14,155 nt of DNA, from the NCBI GenBank assembly GCA_964654155.1, contig CAZZGL010000032.1, positions 1 through 14,155 of the forward strand. Reading direction: 5' to 3'. A program made the translations under genes and the position numbers. Each line of letters opens with the position of its first letter. Positions within the stretch are counted from its first letter, which is position 1. The notes below the pieces were generated by a model that was not told the DNA's origin, made no database searches, and saw nothing but the letters and a program-made list of their open reading frames with translations. Shown here in pieces: positions 7,598 through 14,155 of this stretch. Origin of the DNA: CAG-826 sp964654155. GTDB taxonomy: Bacteria; Bacillota_I; Bacilli_A; RFN20; CAG-826.

Positions 7598-7850
7598 GTA
7601 AGCTAAATAAGCGATCGTTTTAATCGAGTGTATGAAAAAAGTTTATTAAAGAATATAAATAATGAGTAATTGAAAGAGTTTCTTTATAATTAAATCATGA
7701 AAAGTTAGTTAATTTTTAATGAAAGAATATACTAAGATACAGTGATATTAATATACGAAAGTGTTTTAGAAAAATGTGTGATGAGAAGATATAAGTAAAA
7801 TAAATAAAATATATTTATTACAACTTACATATAATCTAGTGGTGATTTTT

Positions 7851-9128
7851 ATGAAATATTTTATTTATGGGGTTAAAGGTGTTGGGAATGCCGCAGTTGC
7901 TTCGATACTAAAAGATGAGGGTAATCTTGTAGAAGGAGTGGATGTCGATAAGTATATTTTCACAGAAAAAGAATTGCGATTGAAAAATATTTTCATTCAT
8001 CCATTTGATTATAATAATTTTACAAATGATTATATTTATATTGTTGGACATGATTTTATTAATACTTCAGTAATTAAGAATTTAATTGCTAAAAAATATC
8101 GTGTATATGAATATAATAATTTTATTGCAGAATATATAAAAAATAAAAAAAGTGTTGCTATATGTGGAACTCATGGAAAGACAACAACAACGGGTATGTT
8201 AGCAAAAGCATTAGAAGACAATAATATTTCTTATTTAATTGGCGATGGAACTGGAAAAGGTAATAAAGATTCAGAATTGTTTATCTTTGAAGCTTGCGAA
8301 TATAAAGATCATTTTTTAGTATATAAGCCAAATTCAATTATCATAACAAATATTGATTATGACCATGTTGATTACTTTTTAACTAAAGAGCAATATATAG
8401 AATCATTTAATAAATTTGCAAATAATGCAGAAGTAGTTTTTATAAATTATAAAGATTATCATAAAATCAAACATCCACATATTGTTACTTATGGATTTGA
8501 TAAAAATGCCGATTGTGTATGTCTTAACTATGTTCAAAATGAAAATGGAATAAGTGGAATTATAAAATGTAAAGAGAAAACATTAGATTTCAACTTACCT
8601 ATATATGGTAAACATAATTTAGAGCATATCTTAGGAATAATAAGTTTTTTAGACTATCATGGGTATAATCTTGAATTAGCAATTAAAAAATTGGTAAATT
8701 TTACCGGTGTAAAAAGACGAATGGTGCGAACTATAATTAACGATGATGTGTTTATTGACGACTATGCGCACCATCCTAATGAAATAATAGCGTCTATTAA
8801 TTCAGTTAGGGCGATGTATCCTAGTCATAAAGTTATAGTCTTCTTTAAACCTGATCGCTATAGTCGTCTGATAAAATTTAAAGATGACTTTGTAACTTCT
8901 CTTAAATGTGGTGATCAAAGCTTTGTTTTACCACTTTATGAATCTGTTTCTAGGTATCACGATAGTCGTATTTTATGTAATCAAGAATCAATATTTTACT
9001 TAGAAAATGTAAATGATATTGATAACTATGAATTTCCTTCAGATAAACTTGTTTTCTTAATGATGAGCTCCAAAGATATGTCATCTTTAATGAAAGCTAT
9101 TGTAAAAAAACGTGAAAGCGAAGATTGA
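7851..9128 (+). CDS. murC: UDP-N-acetylmuramate-L-alanine ligase
   Basis: MurC adds L-alanine to UDP-MurNAc using ATP, the first step of the peptidoglycan stem peptide, in the cytoplasm. The N-terminal UDP-binding Rossmann domain carries GVKGVGNAA (from residue 7). The ATP loop is GTHGKTTTT (106-114). FEACEYKDHF and TNIDYDHVDYF (about 166-176) form the central-domain metal and substrate sites. FTGVKRRM and DDYAHHPNE (about 303) mark the C-terminal domain. The usual HNxxN after the central domain reads GKHNLEH here. The 425-residue length is normal. ATG 7851 is preferred: GGTGA (7841-7845) is the ribosome site, and a GTG at 7839 would overlap it. The gene ends in TGA, the only TGA stop among the genes called here. 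The -35 of the next promoter overlaps this stop codon. Confidence 0.95.
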   Translation: MKYFIYGVKGVGNAAVASILKDEGNLVEGVDVDKYIFTEKELRLKNIFIHPFDYNNFTNDYIYIVGHDFINTSVIKNLIAKKYRVYEYNNFIAEYIKNKKSVAICGTHGKTTTTGMLAKALEDNNISYLIGDGTGKGNKDSELFIFEACEYKDHFLVYKPNSIIITNIDYDHVDYFLTKEQYIESFNKFANNAEVVFINYKDYHKIKHPHIVTYGFDKNADCVCLNYVQNENGISGIIKCKEKTLDFNLPIYGKHNLEHILGIISFLDYHGYNLELAIKKLVNFTGVKRRMVRTIINDDVFIDDYAHHPNEIIASINSVRAMYPSHKVIVFFKPDRYSRLIKFKDDFVTSLKCGDQSFVLPLYESVSRYHDSRILCNQESIFYLENVNDIDNYEFPSDKLVFLMMSSKDMSSLMKAIVKKRESED

Positions 9129-9153
9129 CAGTGAAAATATTTTCATTTAAAAT
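9125..9153 (+). promoter_or_regulatory. Promoter of the ytxH-like gene, starting at the murC stop
   Basis: TTGACA (9125-9130, consensus) and TAAAAT (9148-9153, five of six) are separated by exactly 17 bases. The -35 overlaps the murC stop codon TGA at 9126-9128. Transcription would start near 9160. This is one of the best promoters in the window. Confidence 0.8.
9132..9145. promoter_or_regulatory. Perfect 14-bp palindromic operator candidate in the promoter spacer
   Basis: TGAAAATATTTTCA is fully symmetric and fills most of the spacer between the -35 and -10 boxes, where a bound repressor would block RNA polymerase. It matches the cre-type consensus TGWAANCGNTNWCA at every position except the central dinucleotide, which is TA instead of CG. 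The CcpA-like regulator encoded at 9604 is a natural candidate ligand. It is not a Rex box, because the half-site spacing differs. Confidence 0.6.
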
Positions 9154-9203
9154 GAAGATGTCGCGTAGATACCTAAACTTTTAAATAAAAAGGAGGGTAT
9201 TAA

Positions 9204-9542
9204 ATGCGGATGAAAATGTTGGCTTTTGGCTTCGGGGTAATTACCGGAGCGGCCTTAATAGTAGCAATTCCTTGTGTAAAAGATTTAACAAGTTCAATGT
9301 TTAATAAGGCTGACCGAGAAATCCATGCGGCTAAAAAAGTGCTGTTAAAAAAAGGTCGTTCTTTAAAGGAAGATGTCATAGATGCGGCAAGTGAAATCAC
9401 CGAAGATATTATGGATTTAACAGATACGATTATTGTTGAAATGAGTGAAATTGATCTTAAAGGATTATCTCCTTCCGCCAAGCGGGCATTCAACAAAATG
9501 AAAACGCATGTTATAACTTTAAAAAATGAACTTTTAAAGTAG
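9204..9542 (+). CDS. YtxH-like small membrane protein
   Basis: This 112-residue protein has one N-terminal transmembrane helix (about 5-25, with a small-residue GFGVITGAAL face). A long, charged, mostly helical tail follows. Layout and length resemble YtxH-domain proteins, small Bacillota membrane-anchored proteins of unclear biochemical role that are linked to stress in Bacillus. No catalytic motif is visible. AGGAGGG (9191-9197) and ATG 9204 give a clear start. It has its own near-consensus promoter at 9125-9153 containing a palindrome, and a terminator at 9557-9585. It lies between murC and a CcpA-like regulator, as ytxG-ytxH-ytxJ do in Bacillus as I recall, which strengthens the weak sequence-level call. 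An overlapping antisense reading frame is judged a shadow. Confidence 0.65.
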   Translation: MRMKMLAFGFGVITGAALIVAIPCVKDLTSSMFNKADREIHAAKKVLLKKGRSLKEDVIDAASEITEDIMDLTDTIIVEMSEIDLKGLSPSAKRAFNKMKTHVITLKNELLK

Positions 9543-9556
9543 CATTCATTCATCTT

Positions 9557-9585
9557 TAAGCGCGACTAGGCGCTTATTTTTATTT
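9557..9585 (+). terminator. Terminator between the ytxH-like gene and the LacI-type regulator
   Basis: TAAGCGC (9557-9563) and GCGCTTA (9570-9576) form a perfect 7-bp GC-containing stem with a six-base loop, followed by TTTTTATTT (9577-9585). The ribosome site GGAGGAGAG of the next gene begins at 9589. This leaves no room for a separate promoter after the hairpin. Confidence 0.85.
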
Positions 9586-9603
9586 AATGGAGGAGAGAAC
9601 AAA

Positions 9604-10599
9604 ATGAAAAACACAAAGGATAGAGTTACAATTTATGAAGTAGCAAGAGCTAGTGGTGTTTCTCTTGCCACAGTGTCGCGGGTTATTAATAAAAAGGGAA
9701 ATGTTACTGAAGAAACAAGAAAAAAGGTTGAAGAAACAATAGTGCGTTTAGGCTATAAACCTTCTGCAGTTGCGCAAGCATTAGCTACATCAAAGTCTAC
9801 AAATATAGGTATTGTTATTCCATCAGCAAATTATGTGTATATATCCAATATGTTAAATGGAATTACTGATGCCGCTAAAAAGTATGGATATAGCTTAACT
9901 TTATTTGTTACTTCACATTCACGAACTGATGCATTAGAGGTTGTTGAAAGAGTTATTACTTCTCATGTTGATGGAGCAATTATATTTGATGATGAATTGG
10001 ATATTGATGATGTTAATGAAATATCTTCTTATTCTGTTCCTGTAATTGCGGTTAATAATAATATTATTGGTGAAAAAGCTGGATCTATAAGCTTTGGATA
10101 TGAACATAAAATAAAATCTATCATTCATGATTATTTTAAAAATGGTGATAAGACAATGTATTTCTTACACGCACATAACTGTGGTCGACTTTTGGATAGA
10201 ATTGAAAAAGCATTTATTAATGTTCATCTTGAAGAAAATAGAACTTATGGTCTTTTATCATGTGATGATTCTTATAATAGAACCTATAGTGATTTCTTAG
10301 AATTCTTTAAAAATACGAAGAAAGGTTACTTCTTGGCGTATCGTGATTCACTAGCCGCAGCAATTACAAATGCCGCAATTGATTCTGGTCTTAGAGTTCC
10401 AGAAGATGTTGAAGTTTTATCAATAATTGGTACTAAATACGCCGCAATAACTAGACCACAAATATCTTGTATGCATATTGATATGTATGAAGTCGGAAAG
10501 AAAGCCATGTTAATGTTAACTTCATTATTAAATGGTTCATTAGAAGAAAAACAATATAAATTTGAATCGAATTTCCAAAAAAGAAAATCGACAATATAG
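9604..10599 (+). CDS. LacI-family transcriptional regulator, CcpA-like
   Basis: This 331-residue protein is a LacI/GalR-family repressor. The N-terminal helix-turn-helix reads VTIYEVARASGVSLATVSRVIN (8-29). The hinge helix SAVAQALAT (54-62) includes Leu60, which normally wedges into the operator centre. A periplasmic-binding-protein-like effector domain follows (about 65-330). Several details recall CcpA, the global carbon-catabolite regulator that works with phosphorylated HPr. These are the TIYEVAR start, a RPQIS segment followed by a Y-x-x-G-K-K-A-M-x-M-L-T stretch, and the C-terminal KRKST. Gene order after murC and a ytxH-like gene also agrees. A sugar-specific LacI regulator for the following GH3 operon is the main alternative. 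The ribosome site GGAGGAGAG precedes ATG 9604. Expression must come through the preceding terminator or from a promoter inside the upstream gene. Confidence 0.85.
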   Translation: MKNTKDRVTIYEVARASGVSLATVSRVINKKGNVTEETRKKVEETIVRLGYKPSAVAQALATSKSTNIGIVIPSANYVYISNMLNGITDAAKKYGYSLTLFVTSHSRTDALEVVERVITSHVDGAIIFDDELDIDDVNEISSYSVPVIAVNNNIIGEKAGSISFGYEHKIKSIIHDYFKNGDKTMYFLHAHNCGRLLDRIEKAFINVHLEENRTYGLLSCDDSYNRTYSDFLEFFKNTKKGYFLAYRDSLAAAITNAAIDSGLRVPEDVEVLSIIGTKYAAITRPQISCMHIDMYEVGKKAMLMLTSLLNGSLEEKQYKFESNFQKRKSTI

Positions 10600-10610
10600 T
10601 TAATTAAATT

Positions 10611-10650
10611 AAGACTATTGGTGAGAATAAATCGATAGTCTTTTTTTATT
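10611..10650 (+). terminator. Terminator of the LacI-type regulator gene
   Basis: AAGACTATTG (10611-10620) pairs with CGATAGTCTT (10633-10642) as a 10-bp stem with one G-U pair and a 12-base loop. The T-rich tail TTTTTTTATT runs from 10641. It separates the regulator from the GH3 operon. Confidence 0.9.
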
Positions 10651-10679
10651 TTGACATGAAAATTAATGCTGATTTATAT
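10651..10679 (+). promoter_or_regulatory. Promoter of the GH3-SGNH operon
   Basis: A consensus TTGACA (10651-10656) is followed after 17 bases by TTATAT (10674-10679), or after 18 by TATATA. It starts directly at the end of the previous T-tract. The half-site TGAAAAT (10657-10663) follows the -35 box, as at 9132, but its second half is not conserved. The leader to ATG 10821 is about 135 bases and contains a 13-codon open frame (10706-10747) with no good ribosome site. Confidence 0.65.
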
Positions 10680-10820
10680 ATACAAAAAATAGGTACTTTG
10701 TTAATATGAAAAATATCAATGAAGGAAATTTGATCCTCAATGATTAAGGTTTATAAGGAAAGGAAAATTATAGAGTTACTCATTTATTTGATAAAGCTCA
10801 TAATATTGGATTAATCGTAT

Positions 10821-13034
10821 ATGAATATTAATGATAGAAAAAGAAATTATCGATATTTTATGGGGCTTAGTGCATGGGAAATAGGTTGTGACGATAATAC
10901 TATTAGACCAATTGTTGTTAATGATGGACCACTAGGATTAAGAAAACCGGCAATTAATGATTTTGAAAATCAAGGAGATGTTTTAGAAACTGTTTGTTTA
11001 TTATCACCGAGCGCTCTTGCAGCTTCATTTAGCAAACAAGTTTGTTATGAAAATGGACGCTTTTTAGCGTTAGATTGTTTAAGCAAAGATGTTGATGTTA
11101 TTCTTGCTCCTGGAATTAATATTAAAAGAAATGCTTTATGTGGAAGAAACTTTGAATATTTTAGTGAAGATCCATTTTTAACAGGAATTCTTGCTAGTCA
11201 ATATATTTTAGGATTAGAAGAAAATGGAGGAGCGGCCTGTGTTAAGCATTATGCCGCGAATAATCAAGAAGCGTATCGGTTAACTAATTCAAGTGAATTA
11301 TCTTTACGAGCATTAAATGAAATCTATTTACGGGCTTTTGCCTATGTTATTGAACATGCTTCTCCAAGTTTATTGATGACATCATATAATAGAATAAACG
11401 GAGTGTTTGTAAATGAATCACCTTATATGATTCAAAAGAAATTAAGACAAGATTTTAAATATGAAGGTTTAATTGTTAGTGACTGGACTGGAGTTGTTCA
11501 TAAAGGAAAGACAATTAAAACAGGTCTAGATGTTGAAATGCCTGTTTCCAAGAGAACGCCAGAATTTATTGATCAATTCTATGGTATTGATTTTGATGAT
11601 GAAGATATTTTAAAACGGAGAGAAGAAGTAATTAAAGGAGTAAAAAAGCTTGCTCTTAAAGAACGAAAGAAAATCGAATACGATTTTGATTTAGTACATT
11701 CTTCATCAATTAAACTTGCAGAAGAAAGCTTTGTTTTATTAAAAAATGAAAATAATTATTTGCCATTTAAAAAAGATAAAAAAGCTCTTGTTATTGGTTA
11801 TTTTGCTTCTCATCCACGTTTTGTAGGTGGAGGAAGTGCATGGGTTAAAACTCATCAAACAATTAGCTATTTAGATGCTTTAAAAAAGAGCAATATTCCT
11901 TTTGATTTTATTGAAGGATACGATATTGATAAATATCTTTTAGATGAAGTATCTTTGATTGATAAATTTAAACAATATGAACAAATTCTTGTATTTGTTG
12001 GACAATACGAATCTGATGAATATGAAGGATGGGATAGAAGTGGACTTTCTTTATATAAGGAACAATTACAATTACTTGATTTCTTAAATAAAAATCATAT
12101 TAATTATGCAAGTGTAGTTGTTACCGGTTCGGTTGTGGATATTTCACCTTTAAAAGAAAATTCTTCTTCGATAATTATAGGTTATCTTTCTGGAGAAGGA
12201 ATGTATGAAGCTTTACGCAATACTATCTATGGCGATAATAATCCATCTGGAAGATTACCAGAAACTTGGATTGCTACATTAGATGCTAATCCTATATATA
12301 AGGAATTAGTAAAAAATAATGTTTATTATAGTTATTATGATGATGATATTTATGTTGGTTACCGTTATTATGATAAGTTAGAAAATAAATCACTAATTAA
12401 TTATGAATTTGGTGAAGGATTATCTTATTCTACTTTTAGCTATGATGATTTTGAAATAGATTATGATGGAAAAGATGTAAATATTTCATTGACTATTCAT
12501 AATTTATCAAATCTTGATGGAAAGGATGTTATTCAAATTTATGTTGGAAAGAAAGATTCAACAATTTATCGACCAATAAAAGAATTAAAAACAATCGAAA
12601 AAGTATTGATAAATGGTAATTCTAAACAAAGATTAACTATTTCTATTCCTTATAATGATTTAGCATCTTATGATATAGAATCAGATTTGTTTAAAGTTGA
12701 AAAAGGAATATATCAAATTTACATAGCTAAGAGCACAAAAGAAATTATTTATTATAGTGATGTTGAAATAAATGGGGATGAATTAATTGAAAATAAAGAA
12801 CCTCCACATTTAGAAAGAAAAGAAGATCCTATTGAATTTGATATTACAACACCTGTAGAAATAGCTTTAAATGATGATAAATTTATTCAATTAATAAAAG
12901 AAAGAAATCCTTCTCTAGATGTTAGAGAGTTCTTTAATAATCATGCTTGGATGTTAAAAGAACCAATTAAAAACATTACTTTTAATGCTGAATTGAATAT
13001 TGATTTTTTCTTGCTTCAAAAATACTATAAATAA
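10821..13034 (+). CDS. Glycoside hydrolase family 3 (beta-glucosidase-like), cytoplasmic
   Basis: This 737-residue GH3 enzyme has three expected parts: an N-terminal (beta/alpha)8 domain (about 1-270), a C-terminal alpha/beta sandwich (about 295-540) and a fibronectin-III-like domain (about 545-660), plus a roughly 75-residue extra tail. VVNDGPLGLRK, CVKHYAANNQE (Lys142, His143) and VSDWTGV (nucleophile Asp221) are the classic GH3 sites. EYEGWDRSG supplies the likely acid/base Glu402. No PA14 insert is present. Without a signal peptide it should act inside the cell on imported oligosaccharides or glycosides; beta-glucosidase, xylosidase and similar activities cannot be separated. ATG 10821 has only a weak ribosome site (TTGGA, 10806-10810), but an in-frame TAA at 10812-10814 rules out an earlier start. 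It is probably co-transcribed with the lipoprotein gene 22 bases downstream. Confidence 0.92.
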   Translation: MNINDRKRNYRYFMGLSAWEIGCDDNTIRPIVVNDGPLGLRKPAINDFENQGDVLETVCLLSPSALAASFSKQVCYENGRFLALDCLSKDVDVILAPGINIKRNALCGRNFEYFSEDPFLTGILASQYILGLEENGGAACVKHYAANNQEAYRLTNSSELSLRALNEIYLRAFAYVIEHASPSLLMTSYNRINGVFVNESPYMIQKKLRQDFKYEGLIVSDWTGVVHKGKTIKTGLDVEMPVSKRTPEFIDQFYGIDFDDEDILKRREEVIKGVKKLALKERKKIEYDFDLVHSSSIKLAEESFVLLKNENNYLPFKKDKKALVIGYFASHPRFVGGGSAWVKTHQTISYLDALKKSNIPFDFIEGYDIDKYLLDEVSLIDKFKQYEQILVFVGQYESDEYEGWDRSGLSLYKEQLQLLDFLNKNHINYASVVVTGSVVDISPLKENSSSIIIGYLSGEGMYEALRNTIYGDNNPSGRLPETWIATLDANPIYKELVKNNVYYSYYDDDIYVGYRYYDKLENKSLINYEFGEGLSYSTFSYDDFEIDYDGKDVNISLTIHNLSNLDGKDVIQIYVGKKDSTIYRPIKELKTIEKVLINGNSKQRLTISIPYNDLASYDIESDLFKVEKGIYQIYIAKSTKEIIYYSDVEINGDELIENKEPPHLERKEDPIEFDITTPVEIALNDDKFIQLIKERNPSLDVREFFNNHAWMLKEPIKNITFNAELNIDFFLLQKYYK

Positions 13035-13056
13035 TATGTAGAGGAGATTTTAAAAA

Positions 13057-14049
13057 ATGAGAAGAAATAAAAAAGTTTTATGCACATTATCACTTTTGCT
13101 TACATCTGTTCTTTTAGGATGTGGTAAGACTGGAACAACATCTTATCCAGAGGATTATTTTGGAACTGTAAAATTCGACAATTTACAAATTCATGACAAT
13201 GATTTCGATGGAGTAAAGATTAGACCATTATTATCAAAACCTAATGAAGCTAAAGATGAAGTGTTTACCTATACGATTGAAGATAATTCAATATGTGAAA
13301 TTGTTGATGATAGAGTATATTTCATTAGTTCTGGAACTACTAAAGTTACTGCAACTAGTGATCATTTAAAGGGAACATTTAAAGTTTATTCTTATGATAA
13401 TTTTTACGCAAATCATAGTGAATCAGCTTGGTTTACTGGTCAAGCAAAGAGCAGATGCTCAACAGTTAAATCAAAACTTTCAGAAGATACAACTTTATTC
13501 GTTGGTGATTCATTTTTCCAATTCTGGGCGGAAAAAACTAATATAAATGAAAGTTTTGCAGATGCTTTTAAAGGTTATACTGAAAATGCCTTAAATATTG
13601 GTATAAGTATGGCAACAACCCATCACTGGAGATGTATACAAAATAAAATTTACTCTGAAACTACAGTTGAACCTAAAAATATTGTTTTAAATATTGGTAT
13701 TAACAATGTTGATGATATGAGTGAAGGTGGGAAAACTTGCGCTCGTAATATTCAATTATTAATTGAAGATTACTTAGAGTACTATCCAAATACTAATATT
13801 TATTATTTTTCAATCACAAGATGTTCAGGTACATTTGCTTCACAATGGGAAAACCATTCTGCAAGTAATGAAATTATGAAAGAATATTGTGAAAGTACCG
13901 ATCGTGTTCATTATTTAGATGTTATGGAAAAATATGGAGAAGATTATGCTTTATATGAACAAGATGGATTGCATCCAAATCAAGATGGTTATAACTTCTT
14001 TAAACAATTAATCTTAGATAATGTTCCAATGGTAAAAGATAAGATTTAA
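13057..14049 (+). CDS. SGNH/GDSL-hydrolase lipoprotein
   Basis: This 330-residue exported lipoprotein has a basic N-terminus, a hydrophobic core and the lipobox LLGC, with Cys22 the expected lipidation site. A bacterial Ig-like (BIG_2-type) region follows, about 35-110 (EDNSICEIVDDRVYF, GTTKVTATS). An SGNH hydrolase domain comes last. Its catalytic blocks are visible: GDSF with Ser152, the NIGIS Gly block (about 181-185), GINN with Asn216, and DGLHPN with Asp303 and His306. The fold suggests an esterase, perhaps removing acetyl or other acyl groups from polysaccharides at the cell surface; this role is inferred. AGAGGAGA (13040-13047) precedes ATG 13057, 22 bases after the GH3 stop, so the two genes look like one operon. 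A terminator follows at 14070-14095. Confidence 0.9.
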   Translation: MRRNKKVLCTLSLLLTSVLLGCGKTGTTSYPEDYFGTVKFDNLQIHDNDFDGVKIRPLLSKPNEAKDEVFTYTIEDNSICEIVDDRVYFISSGTTKVTATSDHLKGTFKVYSYDNFYANHSESAWFTGQAKSRCSTVKSKLSEDTTLFVGDSFFQFWAEKTNINESFADAFKGYTENALNIGISMATTHHWRCIQNKIYSETTVEPKNIVLNIGINNVDDMSEGGKTCARNIQLLIEDYLEYYPNTNIYYFSITRCSGTFASQWENHSASNEIMKEYCESTDRVHYLDVMEKYGEDYALYEQDGLHPNQDGYNFFKQLILDNVPMVKDKI

Positions 14050-14069
14050 ACAATTTAGTTAAAATATTG

Positions 14070-14095
14070 ACTGCTCTTAAAGGGGCAGTTTTTTT
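14070..14095 (+). terminator. Terminator of the GH3-SGNH operon
   Basis: ACTGCTC (14070-14076) pairs with GGGCAGT (14083-14089) including one G-U pair, with a six-base loop and a seven-T run (14089-14095). It is a strong intrinsic terminator. Confidence 0.9.
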
Positions 14096-14106
14096 AAATC
14101 AAGGCG

Positions 14107-14155
14107 CTCTAAAGTTTTGTAGGGAAGGGCTTGATATCCTCTAAAGTTTTGTAGG
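14107..14155. repeat. Direct repeat, 17 nt, period 32, cut by the window end
   Basis: CTCTAAAGTTTTGTAGG occurs at 14107-14123 and identically at 14139-14155, the last base of the window. The spacer is 15 bases. ATCAAG (14098-14103) and CTTGAT (14130-14135) can pair around the first copy. Two copies with a short spacer do not fit a CRISPR array. Further copies, if any, lie outside the window. Confidence 0.8.

Noticed and set aside
7839..7851. GTG 7839 as the murC start
   Set aside because: It would overlap the GGTGA ribosome site used by ATG 7851. MurC homology starts at the ATG.
9126..9128. TGA read as tryptophan (Mollicute code)
   Set aside because: MurC is complete at this TGA, and all tryptophans in the window are encoded by TGG.
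9131..9146. Rex-type redox operator
   Set aside because: GTGAA and TTCA are separated by six bases rather than the four of the Rex consensus, and the outer TTG/CAA bases are missing.
9200..9553. 117-residue minus-strand reading frame opposite the ytxH-like gene
   Set aside because: The plus-strand frame has a strong ribosome site, promoter, terminator and membrane-helix layout. The antisense frame has no supporting signals.
14107..14155. CRISPR array
   Set aside because: Only two 17-nt repeats with a 15-nt spacer are visible, and no cas genes are nearby. The period is too short for a CRISPR array.

Overview
The window is A+T-rich DNA with strong AGGAGG-type ribosome sites, TTGACA/TATAAT promoters, a T-box leader and many hairpin-plus-T-tract terminators. 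This points to a low-GC Bacillota (class Bacilli in the broad sense). A MurC ligase implies a peptidoglycan wall. All tryptophans in the reading frames are TGG, and one gene (murC) ends in TGA, so the standard bacterial code is used rather than the Mycoplasma/Spiroplasma code. A small Cse60-type protein hints at sporulating ancestry. The genus cannot be named from the sequence; an uncultured host-associated Bacilli or Erysipelotrichia-like lineage is my inference.

Layout. (1) 1-560, minus strand: a cyclophilin peptidyl-prolyl isomerase and its terminator. (2) 611-3266: a sigma-A type promoter, a leucine T-box riboswitch and leuS. (3) 3287-5747: a terminator hairpin whose 3' arm and T-tract carry the translation start of a Cse60-like small protein, followed by tex, an RNA-binding transcription accessory protein. 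(4) 5836-7557: a ten-helix EamA/DMT transporter with two unusually similar halves, then a flavodoxin-fold NAD(P)H oxidoreductase. (5) 7851-10599: murC, a YtxH-like one-helix membrane protein, and a LacI-family regulator resembling CcpA. The order murC - ytxH - ccpA recalls the Bacillus murC-ytxGHJ-aroA-ccpA neighbourhood. (6) 10651-14095: a strong promoter, a GH3 beta-glycosidase without a signal peptide, and a secreted SGNH-esterase lipoprotein, probably one carbohydrate-use operon closed by a terminator. (7) 14107-14155: two copies of a 17-nt direct repeat running off the window edge.

Most genes are conserved housekeeping genes. The most interesting signals are regulatory. A perfect 14-bp palindrome lies inside the 17-bp spacer of a near-consensus promoter between murC and the ytxH-like gene. 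A repeated arrangement places an intrinsic terminator directly against the ribosome site of the next gene. The GH3/SGNH pair and the repeat array at the right edge also merit a look. I found no CRISPR array, transposase, tRNA, rRNA or clear new defence or biosynthetic system.
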